Assembly: GCA_013396755.1 (NCBI GenBank)
Contig: VWZF01001862.1
Span: 62,001 to 126,000 of the forward strand
Length of the DNA: 64,000 bases
From: Sclerurus mexicanus
Taxonomy: Eukaryota > Chordata > Aves > Passeriformes > Furnariidae
Direction of reading: 5' to 3'
This document shows, in pieces, positions 1 through 11,885 of the stretch; position 1 is the stretch's first letter, and each line of letters starts with the position of its first letter. Under the pieces are notes generated by a model. The model saw only the letters and a program-made list of their open reading frames with translations, was not told where the DNA came from and made no database searches. The translations under genes and the position numbers were made by a program.

Positions 1-819
1 ACATTTGGAAATAAATGAAGAAAATAAACTCCTTCCAAAAGGATGTTTTATTTCAGAGGATAGGGACCTCTAACAATAGAAAACTAGAAAAGAGATGATC
101 TTTTATGAACCCCTTGCTCTTGGAGTTTTGTTAGAAAGCACAGTTACCATAGAAAAATAGAAAATTAAGGTCTAAAATAACTGTATGGTTTTTTCCTGAC
201 TATTGTATTGCTGACAACAGACATGTTTTCTATTCTCTGGCCAAAAAAACCAAAATACGAAAGTCCTTATTTTAGGAGTAGAACTGCAAATGGAGGCATC
301 ACCAATGACCCATGAGATGAGTCTGGCGTGAAGCAGAATATCCAGCCACAGAATACTTTGCTCCCTTTGCTTTTTAGCAAGGGGGTACAAACCAAGAGGC
401 CCTGACCTTCAGCTGAGCCTTCTGACAGGAATACAACTGTGGGGCTGGAGCAGGGGGACAATTAATTGCCAGACTGAAAGCAGACTGTGGCTGAAGAACA
501 GAGGGAAGAAGAAAGTTGTGTTAAGAAGCTGCCAGGGTGGATGTGGGATGATTGATCAAGTCAGCGTCATAATGTCTCAGAGCCTCAGGAAGGGGACGTG
601 GAAAGGCAAGGTAGGGAATTTATTTTTAATGGTATATGCTTTTTTTTCTCCCTTTTTTCACCTCCTAGGACAGAAAAAAGGTGGGGATTTGTGTAGAAGA
701 AAGGGCTTTTTGGGCTAAACCCCATATGTTCCTGCTTGTGCCCTGTTCTTTTACTGTCTCTCTTTTTAGGGTGAAAAAATTTAAAACATACATCTTAATA
801 AGTCTCTTTTTTTAAATAG
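1..819. other. non-coding stretch, no gene seen
   Basis: This is unique AT-rich sequence. Short open frames exist on both strands but none resembles a known protein or has convincing splice borders. A possible donor (AAG followed by GTAGGG) lies near 610 on the plus strand, without a clear matching acceptor. No repeat family is recognisable. Confidence 0.6.
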
Positions 820-873
820 GTGGTGATACAAGACTTACTTGAAGCAGTTGCCATGGAGAAGCTGTTCAAGTGA
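820..873 (+). other. candidate terminal coding exon (17 codons then stop)
   Basis: A T-rich tract ending in AG at 818-819 gives a plausible acceptor. It is followed by 17 open codons (VVIQDLLEAVAMEKLFK) and a TGA at 871-873. The other two frames close almost at once, so only this phase could code. The peptide could form an amphipathic helix. I do not recognise it as the end of a named protein, and no upstream exon that would join it is evident in the first 800 bases. A polyadenylation signal is not close: the first AATAAA seen downstream is near 2.29 kb, which would mean a long 3' UTR. A chance acceptor followed by a short open stretch explains it equally well. Confidence 0.13.
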
Positions 874-1507
874 AGAATAATTACTAGGGCAAAATCACAT
901 ACAATATGGGGACTGATCCTTCAGCTTTTACCCATGCAGAACTCCCACAGAAGTCAACTTGTTATCACACATTTTTGGCAAGCCAGGAAAAGAAAAAGAA
1001 CTCATACTTCACTCCTTCTAACTGAAAAAAATTATTTATTTGTGTAACACAGCAGAGAATAGGCTTTTTCAGCAAAAATCTTTTTCCTAAAGACTCTACA
1101 AGCCACCTTGTAGCACAGGTGGGATGTTTTCACTCTTAGGATCAAAGGAGCTAATTACTGAGCAGTAATTTGTAAGTGCATAGTATGCTCTTTCCCACAG
1201 TATCACAAATATTGCAGAATGTGTACTTAAAACAAAATGAGGTCCCTCTTTTTTATTTAATCAAAAATAATAATTGCAAATCCAAAGAGAAATATTTTTA
1301 GGTTCCAGCTGGCTATTGATGCTGACTTGCAGAAAGAACCAACATTTCTTTGTTCTGAACACACATAACTCTGAAATTAGAGATTTGTCTCTTCAAACAA
1401 GAGTGGTTACACAAAGACTCCTAATGCTTCAAACTGCACCTTGCACAGAAATTCCAGCAAATTAATTCCCCCCTCACCTGCATTGCCTCACCCACTCTTT
1501 ACCTTAC

Positions 1508-1730
1508 CCAGCCTCAAAGCAAAGCTCTGAGGGCTGGGAGTGTTCTCCCCTGAGCCCTCAGGGCAATATTCACTGGGGATGTGGCTCTTGCCTTCCTCAA
1601 AAGAGTCCCAAGCCTCAGTTGTTCGATAATACACTGTACTATCATCTTGCTGAAAGCACATGTCACTCTTTTCAGCATCTGTGCTACCAAAAAAAGACAC
1701 CTCCCTGCCGGATAGCTCCTTTCTGTCACC
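1508..1730 (-). other. candidate internal exon, in frame with the one at 1903-1927
   Basis: On the minus strand this segment is preceded by CTCTTCTGCAG (acceptor AG at 1731-1732) and ends at GGCTGG followed by GTAAGG (donor GT at 1507-1506). One frame is open across all 223 bases. It begins GDRKELSGREVSFFG and later contains DDSTVYYRTTEAWDSF, a charged and serine-rich peptide with no domain I recognise. If spliced to the small exon at 1903-1927 across a roughly 170-base intron, the frame stays open over the junction. Against it: the segment is moderately GC-rich, which lengthens open frames by chance, the frame also runs unspliced back to about 1871, and no homologue is known to me. Confidence 0.2.
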
Positions 1731-1902
1731 CTGCAGAAGAGTGGGATCGCAGCTACCACAGAGCTGGCTGCGGCACAGCCCATGGGACTCATCCTTCTGC
1801 CACGGTGCTGGGACATAAATCCACGTGGCTGTGGCTATGGCAGATGGTGGGAAACCCCTGGCACGGCACAAGTTCCACCACTGTGGTAGGAATGAAACGT
1901 AC

Positions 1903-1927
1903 CTGCCAAATTTTCCTCCTTTTCACC
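1903..1927 (-). other. candidate 25-base micro-exon with strong splice borders
   Basis: On the minus strand a long pyrimidine tract (TTACTTTCTTTTTG, then TTTATCCTCCTTGCAG) ends with AG at 1929-1928. It is followed by 25 bases and a donor CAG|GTACGT (GT at 1902-1901). Both borders match vertebrate consensus well. In the frame that continues into 1508-1730 it would encode VKRRKIWQ. Twenty-five bases is not a multiple of three, so inclusion would shift the frame of a downstream exon. Very short exon-like gaps between decoy sites are common, so this is only a hypothesis. Confidence 0.2.
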
Positions 1928-1929
1928 CT

Positions 1930-3950
1930 GCAAGGAGGATAAACAAAAAGAAAGTAACCTTCATTCTGTGAACCGAGGGGTATTTATGCCGGTACAATTA
2001 GAGGAAGCCCTGAAGCCCTTTGGCTCCAGGCACTGCCAGATATCCACAAACTCTCAATGGCCCGTTCCCAAAGCAGCAATTATGAAACAACATTTATGAA
2101 ACATCCCTGGAAAATAAGGACTTATAATACTTAGAGGCGTGATGATCCTCAAACCATTCAAATGGATGTTTCTGCTGTGCTTTCATCTGTTAAACAAACT
2201 GCAGAGTTCGGATTGTGGTGTACGCCCCGTGTTCATAACATACCCTATGGGCCTGTTTCTCTGGTCCAAAATCTGTTTCAGAGCAACAATAAAATCATTA
2301 CAGATTGGGATCCTGTGGTCCTCATCCTGCAATCTAATCCTAAAAGGAGCGTGGGGTACATGAGCTGCCAGCAGTGGAATGAAATCCATCGTTACCAGCC
2401 ACAGAGCAGTTGGGAAGCCAGGTCTGAGCAGCAGCCCCAACACCCAGGACTCTCAGCACCCTGCCTGTGCTGTGTACGGCAGAAGCTTCCCCACAGTCCT
2501 AAGTAATTTAATGTTTTGGGTATTATGTTGAGGGAAACCTTAAATAAACAAACAAACCCCACAACCCAGTAATAAGAACAAGATGATTTTTTTTTCTTGA
2601 ATTACCCCAATTAAGTCAGCAGTTATTACCTCCTACAGCAGTAAAAAGAGAGCACAATTAGAAAATTTAATTAATTAAGCTGAAGGCGATGATACCTATT
2701 TTAAACCCCTCAGTGCAGGAAGATTAGCAGCCCAGCTCAGTGAAGCAGTAAACGTTTAGTGCTGAAGGAGGCATCAAGCCCATTCATTGGACTCTGCTTG
2801 GGTGATCCATCCCTCTGCAAAGGAGCACGTGTCCTAGAGCTGTCTTCTACATTCTCCTCACAACCAGAGTTATAGACAAAACAACAGTTGCCCTCAACAT
2901 CAAACTGAGGGATGTGAGAATTAACCATCACTGGCTCAAGCTAGAAAAACCAAAGCTGAGCATGGGGGTACAAATGTATATTTTATCATTACAAATGAAG
3001 GTATTGCACTCCACTGACAGGCATAACCATCAGGTAAATCAGACTGATTCTATGATTGTAGGGGTAAAGGCCTGGATGGTTTTGGAGACGAGCCCTTAGC
3101 AGTGCCCAGAAACTCAGGAAGGCTCTGTCAGAGCAGTGGGATGAATACCAAGGTGAAAAAAAATAAATAAAAAGAGTAGGATGGTACCTAAGCTAAAAAA
3201 TAATAGTTAAGAGCTTAAAAAAATTAATGACAGCCTTTAATGAGCTAGGCTTAAAATACAGGAAATCAAACCACAGCCAGGAGGAACCGACAACATTATT
3301 CACTGCTGTCTTCATAGAATGTTGTAAGATTGGAACAGACACCAAGGAAGCCAGCTCAGCTCAAGCACACAAATCCAGGTGGAGAAGATGGGTCAGGAGA
3401 AGTGCTGAGGAGGGTAACCCAGTTAACACCCATGAGGGGGCTGCTCTGCCAATTCCATGCTCTTCCTTAAAGAAGGAAATTGTGAGGAAACCAAAGAGAA
3501 AACCCATCACAATATTTGCAAATTCTGTCCACTAAGAGAAGGAAGGTCCAGATGGTGCAAACTCCATTTCGAGAGAGAAGAGAAAAAGTGTGGCAAGACC
3601 GGGGCAGATGGTTGGGATTGGAAGGAAAGTGCCTCTTTCAACTGAAAACAAACCCATGGAAGAAGCAGCAGACAAGGGAGGGGCTGAATCACAGCCCCCA
3701 GGGCCTGTCCACACACTGCCACATCAGGTTATCCAAGAGCCACCAGGGATCATACAGCAAAACACCTTGGATGTCTTCTTGAGCATTGAAAAAAAGGTTC
3801 TTTTCTGTGCTGCTCCATCAGGGTAGAGTGTAAGAGCAGTTTTGATGTAAACTGAAATAAGCTGCTAGGAACAGAAATAGCTGCACTTTCATTTTGTCTA
3901 GTTTGGGTAAAGCGATGAAAACCTGTTTGCCAGCCACCAGCCTGGAATGA
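1930..3950. other. non-coding stretch with short A-rich runs
   Basis: This is unique sequence with no recognisable gene. It contains an A/CA-rich run at about 2537-2570 (AAATAAACAAACAAA type) and a T run near 2587. The phrase TGATTCTATGATTG near 3046 resembles the octamer tail of CR1 elements, but its flanks do not match CR1. Open frames of 60-102 codons between 3.2 and 3.8 kb overlap one another on both strands and look like chance. Confidence 0.55.
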
Positions 3951-3962
3951 AACTGGAGCACC

Positions 3963-4004
3963 AGGAAAAAGGAGGAGAGGAGGAGGAAGGTGAGGAAAGG
4001 AGGG
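3963..4004 (+). repeat. polypurine tract
   Basis: Forty-two bases of A and G, broken by one T (3991), made mostly of GGA and GGAA units. It is the core of a longer purine-biased stretch running to about 4220. Mirror-like polypurine tracts of this kind can form triplex (H-DNA) structures. Here that is an inference from composition only. Confidence 0.75.
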
Positions 4005-4224
4005 TGGTTATCACTGGGGTAGCAACCACTGCGGGAGAGGGAGAGCCAGGGTGGGTGAAACACGAGGATTTGCCTTTGAGAGGGCAGTGAGGGATGTGAA
4101 AAAAGGAAAAACAACGGCAAGATGCCTAGAAAAGGAGAAATGAAATGTTTTTAAAGAGTAAGATAAACAAAAGATACAAAGGATGGATGAGAAGAAAAGC
4201 AGAGAGAAGAACCAAGCCTGGATC

Positions 4225-5900
4225 AGTCTTTGGTGTCCTCTGAGGTGTGACTTTGGAGGCACCACCAGAGAGGAGGCAGTTTGATCTACATGAGGGTTTT
4301 TCATAGGGAATATTCAGCAACAGCAAGGGGTGGGCTCCCAAGGTGCAGGGATGGGAGTTCTGTACAGATCTGGGTGAAAAGAGCCCAATGCAGGAATTAG
4401 GCAGGAAGCAACACCCTATGGCTTATTTTTTGGATCTGGCAGCAGTAAATACTCTCATTGGCATAACTGATTGTGCCAGAGACATGACATTACAATTCTA
4501 CCAAGATGGCATTTAGAAAAGCGCTTTTCTATTTATAACACAGCTTTTCAATGAGTAAACACAATGAAAAGAAAGCACAAACACACATCTAATGTTGTGG
4601 AAATAAGATTGAGAAATACACATGGAAATGAACTGATAAGTGACACACAATTAGAGATTTTCTGATTTGCACTCTCCTATGATTTTCTGATGGTAAGTCT
4701 ATAAAAACAATAGACAAACAAATTTGAAATACTGTTGATGAATTCCCAGAAGCCCCAACAGCACATTTTTCAAAGCTGATATCTAACTAGAAGAAAGAGA
4801 GAGAAAAGCAATTAAATAAAAAAATAAACCCAACTCATTCCTCAAATGATTCATTTCTCACTTAAAAGGAGTCTCTTTCCTCTATCTCCACTGCCCTTTA
4901 ATAGCTCCTTCATGCCAACACACTTCAGGTCACTAAAGGATAACAAGTCCCAGTTCTTTTTCAGGATCAGTTCCTGCCTGTTATCCCAGAAAGGGACCTT
5001 GGTGCCACCTTTTGCTGTACAAAGCTGATTCCTTATCCAGCCTGAGCTTTCAATTTCTCCCCCGTCCATGGGGGACTATTTTTGGCATTTTTTATCAAGG
5101 ATTTCTTCTGTCAAAGAGCACTTGCTGACACTCCTGTGTATCAGCTATTCCATTAGAGTAGAGAGCCATCTCGGGGTAGTTTGCAGATGGTCACTTGTTT
5201 TCTGGGAAAGCCGAGGTACCCAAGGCTCAGCAGTGGGATAACTTCCCTCTTTGGCATTATCTGTGCCCAAAGCATTACTGCTGTACTTGCTGTGTCCAAT
5301 GCACACAGCAGCATTTGGCCTTGTGCTTATGCCTCCCCACAGAACTGTAATGCTTAGAGATAATTAACCTATGGACCTTTTGACATTATTTGCAGCAGAA
5401 ATGGGTTTTAGATGTCCATATATGCCCCACGAGCATAATAGGTGAGAGATGACCCATTCTTACAGCTGATGGACATATGAAAATAGCTTTCCATGACTGC
5501 TTCCACACAACAGCCTTTCTCACCCGCGGTGAAGAGCTGAGGCTCCCACATTAGCGCTTAAGGTCTTTGTTTCAGATCCTATTTGGAAACACATGTCAAG
5601 GTCCCACTGTTATTGGATACAGGAACATTCCTTTGCTCCTGAGAACACTGCTCTTTTTCTTTGGAAATCTGGAAATGGAGGGAGCTGGGTACCAAGAACT
5701 TCCTGTTCCTGGAAGGATAAAACAATCATGGGGACAGAAACTGAGGTATTCCCATTTAGATGAGGCATCTCCATCATCACTAAAGATGTCTTAAATGCTG
5801 ATTATAGGGCAGAGAGAGGAACATGCTGTAAAATGCTGATTTTACTGTTCTGTCAGATAACACAATAGGAAAAAATAACAACTCAGTCTGTGCTCTTTCT
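4225..5900. other. non-coding stretch, no gene seen
   Basis: AT-rich unique sequence. It holds A-rich runs near 4810-4830 and short ORFs without domain or splice support. No repeat family is recognisable. Confidence 0.6.
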
Positions 5901-5915
5901 CTCTTTTCATTTCAG

Positions 5916-5990
5916 GACAATGAATTACCAGGAACTGGCACAAGCAGCAATTTAGTGCTTAATAAGTACCTAAGAGAATTAGGATCCTAA
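5916..5990 (+). other. candidate terminal coding exon with nearby AATAAA
   Basis: A very good acceptor (TGCTCTTTCTCTC, then TTTTCATTTCAG, AG at 5914-5915) is followed by 24 open codons. The peptide begins DNELPGTGTSSNLVLNKY, and the stop is TAA at 5988-5990. The other two frames stop within 13 codons. An AATAAA polyadenylation hexamer lies at 6042-6047, about 50 bases after the stop, which would make a compact last exon. I do not recognise the peptide. No upstream partner exon is identified; the candidate at 820-873 has its own stop and cannot be joined as a coding exon. The combination of acceptor, single open phase and polyadenylation hexamer makes it one of the better exon candidates here, but still a weak call. 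Confidence 0.22.
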
Positions 5991-6041
5991 TGACTGCAAC
6001 TGAACTACTCAACAGCCCCTAAAATCCAATGAAAGCATGGG

Positions 6042-6047
6042 AATAAA
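6042..6047 (+). terminator. AATAAA polyadenylation hexamer (candidate)
   Basis: A canonical AATAAA about 50 bases downstream of the stop of the candidate terminal exon at 5916-5990. AATAAA is frequent in AT-rich DNA, so it carries meaning only together with that exon. No clear GT-rich downstream element is visible. Confidence 0.2.
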
Positions 6048-6705
6048 CTGAGAGAGAAGCTGGATTATGTGCTTCAAAACTCTTCCCCCTCTTTCCTTTA
6101 AAATTGGGTTCAAAGCTTGCTTTGTCAACTACTTATATACCCATGTTTTTGAAAATCAAATTGAACCTTGCCCCTGGCTTTCTGCCAAGCATGGAATTTT
6201 GGGCGTTAGGTGTTTTTAATAGGCAATATAACAAATTGTGTAACAGTTTTGGAGGGGTTTGCTGCTATTATTGTTTTGGGATGGGTTTTGGGTTTTTTTA
6301 GCTCTTCAGCACTCAATAACTGTTCCTCACTTATCTTCATGTTCAGGTATCAGAATGGTGTGATGGGGCTGCTTGTAGAGGTGCAGTGCTGGAGGCCACA
6401 GGCAAGGACATGAAGCACTTTGCAGTCTTGTATCAGTCTCTGTACTCTTCACATTGCATTAGGATCTGCGAATTGCAGCAAATAGTACATTTTTTTCCCC
6501 AAAGGGTTTATCAAATAGTTAAACATTAATGTTGGCTCAAGACAATTACAATTATCCATTTTTCTGAAACTCCCCTCACAACTCCCACAGTATTTAAATA
6601 ATTTATGCAAGAAATTGTGAAGTTGGAGACTTAATCCTGAATGGTCTTTCAAAACAAAGTATTGTAGCCCACAGTGCTGTGAATAGAATTAGGCACTTGT
6701 GTGTC

Positions 6706-6719
6706 TATATATATATATA
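6706..6719. repeat. (TA)7 microsatellite
   Basis: Seven uninterrupted TA units, read directly. Short, so probably of low polymorphism. Confidence 0.9.
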
Positions 6720-9700
6720 GTCAATTTAATACATGGTCTCCATGTCAAACTAGTGCTGCAAACTGCAAAAATATGACTAGGGTAACAGAAGATTTTTTTT
6801 TAATATCTTTTTTGCTTGATAAAGAATATCATGGAACTCATATGTATGTGGCTTTATTTCACTAATGCTTTGTCCTCAATTTATCAAGATCTCAGTGGAT
6901 CCTGTTGCACTGGATATTGAGGAGAATTCTTTAGTTTTCACTGCATACAGTCAGGTTCAGCTTCAGCTACTGGATCCATGAAAAAAACTGCCCAGGGCCA
7001 CTTGGAACTACAGCCTGCACATGCAAACCCATTGTGTTAATGTGACATGATTGAATTAATGGAAGATACAAAGCCATATGGCATTCTTCTAGTTCAGAAA
7101 AATAAAACCCAGATTAATTACTTAATAAATAAGTAATGATTACATGAAATGCAAATGAAAGTAGAAAAAGGCTTCCCAGAGCCCTGTTACCCTGCAGGTC
7201 TCTGATTTCTGTCCCAGGGAATTTTGAGGAGAACAGAGTGACAATCATCTCCTAGTTGTGGTTTTGAAATAGCATGGGATTTGTTCAAGGCAGAGATGTG
7301 ATACAGCTGATTTCTGTCAGCAAGGAGAGGAGTATGCTAAGAAGGTTCCACAACTTCCCAGAGGACCAAAGAGGCTTCAAAACCAGGAATTTCTAGCACT
7401 TGCTTCTCTGATGCCAAAAGGCAAGAGGTTCCCTGGGTGTTGGGGACTTACACACACCTCCCAAAATTAAGGAGAAAGCAGTATCAAACTTTCAGCTCAA
7501 GAAAAGTGGCATCTTAATGAGAAAAAACTTACTGCATTTTCAAGTGAAAAAGAAAAGATGGAACAAACTTATGAAATCCAAAGGCCACCATACAGTAGCA
7601 AAGTATCAGCAAAGCTGCAGTTGTATGTTCCAAAGACCCAAGCACTAAGTGCTGCTTAAATTAAATATACAATCAGACTCTCACAGCTATCAAAAGCTGC
7701 TTATTAAATTAAATAAACAAAAGCTGATTAATAAGACACTTGGTGTTAAACGGTTAGCCTCCTGCTTGCTCTGCAATGTTCATTCTATAACAATAAATGA
7801 AAAATCATCATGCCTAAGCATGTCTAAATCTGGGCTATAAGGATTCTTAATAAATTCCTGCAGTGAGGCAGACCAAACAAAGAATTACTGACATGAAAGA
7901 ATGATACAGCATATACTAATGGAAAATTTGAAGCACTGTCACAATTAATATGAGGTCTATTCAACTCTCAGTGAGGGAATAATGAAATTGGCTAGAGGTG
8001 ACCAAGATGAAATAGGATTCAAGAGCCCTACTGTCTAGGGAAGAGTTCCATGGTGGATATAAGACTCAGGAAACGCCAGGCTACAAGTATCTGCACACAA
8101 AGATTGCTCCCTGTGCCCCTCAGCCGTGAGGATGAGGACTCCAGCCCCAATTGCTCCAAAGAATATTGGGTTCATGTGTGGGAGAGGCTGAGCTTTGCCA
8201 GTTTGACACGGGAGTTACAGACACTTCAACATTTCCTTTTCAAAGCCATTTACTTGAGTTGAACAAACTGAGGGAAATGTTTATGTTGCATAAGCCAACC
8301 AAAAAAACCATCTGGGAACACTGCAGCTCACACTTCCCTTCCCAAGGTGCAGGTGAGAAGAAAAACACACACCAGATATTGACTGTGCTGCATAATACAC
8401 ACTGAAAGGTGTTCAGGTGCAGCTGTGAATATGTGGGTACAGAGAGCTGCAGGGAGAATGAGGTGGATGCAGTCAACCCTGAGATCAAGTCTTTTCTTGT
8501 TGGATAGACAAATGAAGTTCTCAAGACCTTTAGTGCAAAAATAATTGTTTTAGGGCTTTTTGCTTGCAGGAAAATTACTGAGAAGCAAATTATAAATGTA
8601 GCCTGCCCTGGCTAACAACTCTGTTAGGACATCCAGGGCACAGAAAGCATAGGGCAGAATATTAAACTTTCTTAGAGCATAAAAACAAAGAGAAAATCAA
8701 CTGGTGTGAGGGTTTCCAGATAGAACAGCAGCAGTGGGTAGAAAGAGCATTGAGATTTTGCACAGCAAAACACTTCTGTTAATGTTAAATAATGAGGCTG
8801 TAGTAGGTAAGTAACTAAGTTCTTAGAATGAAGGGTTATTTAAATAGCCAGGTACTTTGTTGATTATTTCTGAAAAAAAGTAAAAAGTATAAGGCAAAGG
8901 CCAGGTGGTGTGGGTTTTTTTTTTTCCTTTCAAAAGCAGTGCTCTAATTCAAATTGGTGTTTGTTATAACCATTAAAGAGGGGTTCTCACTGTCAACTTT
9001 TATAAGCCATTTTTCAGCTGGTTAATAAGAGGGGTAGAAAAAAAACCAACAGCAAAATCTGCTTTCTAAGACAGAGTAACAATTACCCATGAGCAACTTG
9101 ACAAACTTTATATGCTGATTACAACCAGTGGGTGGAAAGTGCTTTGCCTGCACTGTAAGGTGGTACAGGATGGAAGGTGGCACCTCCTCAAAGCTCGTGC
9201 CTTGGCACTGAAGCAAAGCTAACCCAAAACATGACAGAGTTAAAGCCACTAAGGAGGAAAATTGCCCAGGAAGCAGTCCCAAACACCTGACACTGTTCCC
9301 CACGGGATGGTGCCAAGGCCTCCACACTGCACTGAGGGAGGTAACAAGCACATGCAGAGCTGACATGGGCAGCACAGCCCGTATGTTAAAGAGGTGGCTC
9401 TGCTCAAAGGGCAGTGGAGGACTGGTCACTTACTTGTTCTGCACATGCACTGACCAGAGGAAATGCCAGGGAAATCTGGCCCTCCCTTGGCACACCCATG
9501 ACATGATGCTCCTGCCCTGAGATGGGAGCTGTCTGTACAGGATACCAACAGCAGCATCAGAGGACTGAGTCCCGTGTGAGAGGAAACGTGCAGCCTATGT
9601 ACTCTGCATGCTGTGGTTCAGCTGTGAATCCAGCAGGCAGGAAATATCTGCTGGATTACGACTGCGTGCCCTGGAGCATGCTACTGCTTGTATAAAATTG

Positions 9701-11630
9701 CTTTTCATTTTTTCCACATAAATATAACACTAAAAGAAGTGTCCTTCCATCATTAAAAGTAGTTCACATCCAATTAATAACTAGTCCTCCAAGGGAGTTT
9801 CAAATAAGGGGTTGGATTTGGTTTGATATCCCAGGCACTATATCAAGAGGCCAAGGAACAACTCGTTCTCATTCTGTGTGAGTCACATCCTCTCAGCATC
9901 CATGCACTCAGGCATTCCTCTAAAGAGGAAAAAACCCTATGCTAATTTCTAGGCATATGATCCTCCTCTGGGGTTTTTTTTGCTCTGTTTAAGATTAAGC
10001 TTTTAGAGTTATAATGGATATTGCATCATCAGGCTAGCTTTAATATGTAAAAGAAAGGCTAATTATATGCTGCTTGGTGGTGGTAGCAAAAATATAAAAA
10101 TCAAAGCTGTTTTCTTTATCTTGTTTTTCCTTTGAATCCTCATGGCTCAGGGAAAGCACCGAGCTGACAGCCTTGGGCTATGAAGAAACGCAGGGTGAAA
10201 TTGGCCCCTGTGCAGACTACAGGCAACAGGCTTGTGCACAACTTTCTCAGGATTGATATGCTCCTGCAAGTTTAATTTTCATCTCCTGGAAGCAGATAGG
10301 GGATGCAGAGACAACAGAGCCCAGCTTTCCCTACCAGAGACACCAGTTCAGCCCATCCCTCACTGCTTTCCCTGGGAATGCCTGTAAAATGCAGGGCAGA
10401 GGCGGCTGATGCTGGAAATGTTTGAACATGCCCTGGGGCAGATGGACACAGCTGTCCAGTGTTTGGGAAGAAAATAAAGACAGTGCAAGGCCTGGGATCT
10501 GCTCAGCACGAGAAGGCACCTCGCACATCTCCAAAGTCTGGTTCTGGTTGAGCCACCACGAAAGTCCAGACTGGAAGAGCTCTTACAACCCAAGAGGCTT
10601 TGCCATACAGCCTGGAAAGGGGAAGGATTTTTCAGGGTGCATGTCAATACAATAAAAGCTAATGATCATTATTTTCCATTATTTTTCTTATTTTCCTGAG
10701 TTCCAAGGAAATTTCAAGACTCTGCCAGCATCCTGGGGGATTTATTTAGAGTGCTAAGGAACCAAACTGGGCAGGCGGTGGGAGTTCAGCACTGTGGGAC
10801 AAACTCCTCTCATCTCCATGCCAATGTTTTCTAAACCAGAGCCAAAGGCAGAGCACTTAGCTGTGCATCCCTCAAATACCACAGTTTCCCTGAATTACAA
10901 TATTTATCCTCTAGTTAATTGCTAACAAAATAGATTCAGACACCCTTATTTCTAATGTAATGGTTGTGACTGGGTAAATCATCCTGGCTGAACTTGGGGA
11001 CTGTGTCTCCACCTAGCTCTGTGTCCAGCCATCCAGAACTCCCCTCTTCGAAGTATTCCCTGTACTTCCTAAATATCCATTTAAAAGCACCATACAGTTT
11101 CTATACCACACAAACTGTGATCCATATTTAAGACACAGCTAGATGAATAAAATAACACGGGTCCATCCCACACCAAAATATATGCAAGAACTCGTATCTC
11201 AGCAGCTTTGGCAGTTTTTCCTGCATTAGATATGATGGATAAAGAAAGAGATGTAGGGAGAAGAAAGTGAACAATGCAAAAAGTAAATCTTTTTTAGATA
11301 AGGAACAGAAACACGTGTTGTTTTGGCAGCGGTCTCTCTAAATGTAGTTTGTGTTTGTTTTGTATATTGATTTTGTAATTCCCTCACAATTCCCTATCCT
11401 GAGGTAGACAGCAAAAGTTACTTTTTAAGAAAGATTTAAATGAATTAATGGAGTTGCTGGGGAAACAGAGGTATCATGCAGCTCAACGGCAAGTGCTTGC
11501 GAGCAAAGACAGGCTAAGGGAGATCAGCAGCTTTTGCTGAGCCATAAAATAAAGGCACAGACAAACCTCCTCGGAGCTGAACTAAACTACCCCCACAAAA
11601 AATGATTCCAGCCTCCCAGGGGAGCAAGAC
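6720..11630. other. non-coding stretch, no gene seen
   Basis: Almost 5 kb of unique AT-rich sequence. It contains a T11 run at about 8915-8925 and short ORFs up to 135 codons (9022-9429, minus) with no recognisable domain, splice borders or start context. No transposon family is recognised. Confidence 0.6.
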
Positions 11631-11634
11631 ATAA

Positions 11635-11885
11635 CCGCACCAAACGTCTTAAGTGCCTATTCGTGTAAAAGGATGACAGAGCCGCGCTGTGTAAATCCCG
11701 CTCACCTGCTCGCTTCTCATTTAGCGGTGATTTACTGCGGCAAACTGCAGCGGCACCGCCTGATCCCTCCGTGACCAGGGCTGCTTAATGCCCCTGTGCC
11801 GGGCTGGGGTCAGCTTTATCATTCACATCGGGCACCCAGGCTAATTCAGGTGCATCCCACATCCTCCCCGAGGTGCTCATTTGCC
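11635..11885 (-). promoter_or_regulatory. CpG-enriched block with minus-strand donor; possible first exon or enhancer
   Basis: About 15 CpG dinucleotides fall in roughly 250 bases, while flanking DNA is CpG-poor. On the minus strand a consensus donor GAGCAG|GTGAGC sits inside the block (GT at 11705-11704). CpG enrichment followed by a good donor is the usual layout of a vertebrate first exon. The block also has a TTTAGCGG/GCGGCAAA-rich core near 11720-11755 and homeodomain-like TAAT words at its low-coordinate edge. It is below normal CpG-island size and no TATA box is evident. It could instead be a conserved enhancer. Confidence 0.28.

Noticed and set aside
3030..3060. CR1-like tail word TGATTCTATGATTG
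   Set aside because: Only the octamer-like word matches; flanking bases do not resemble the CR1 3' end.
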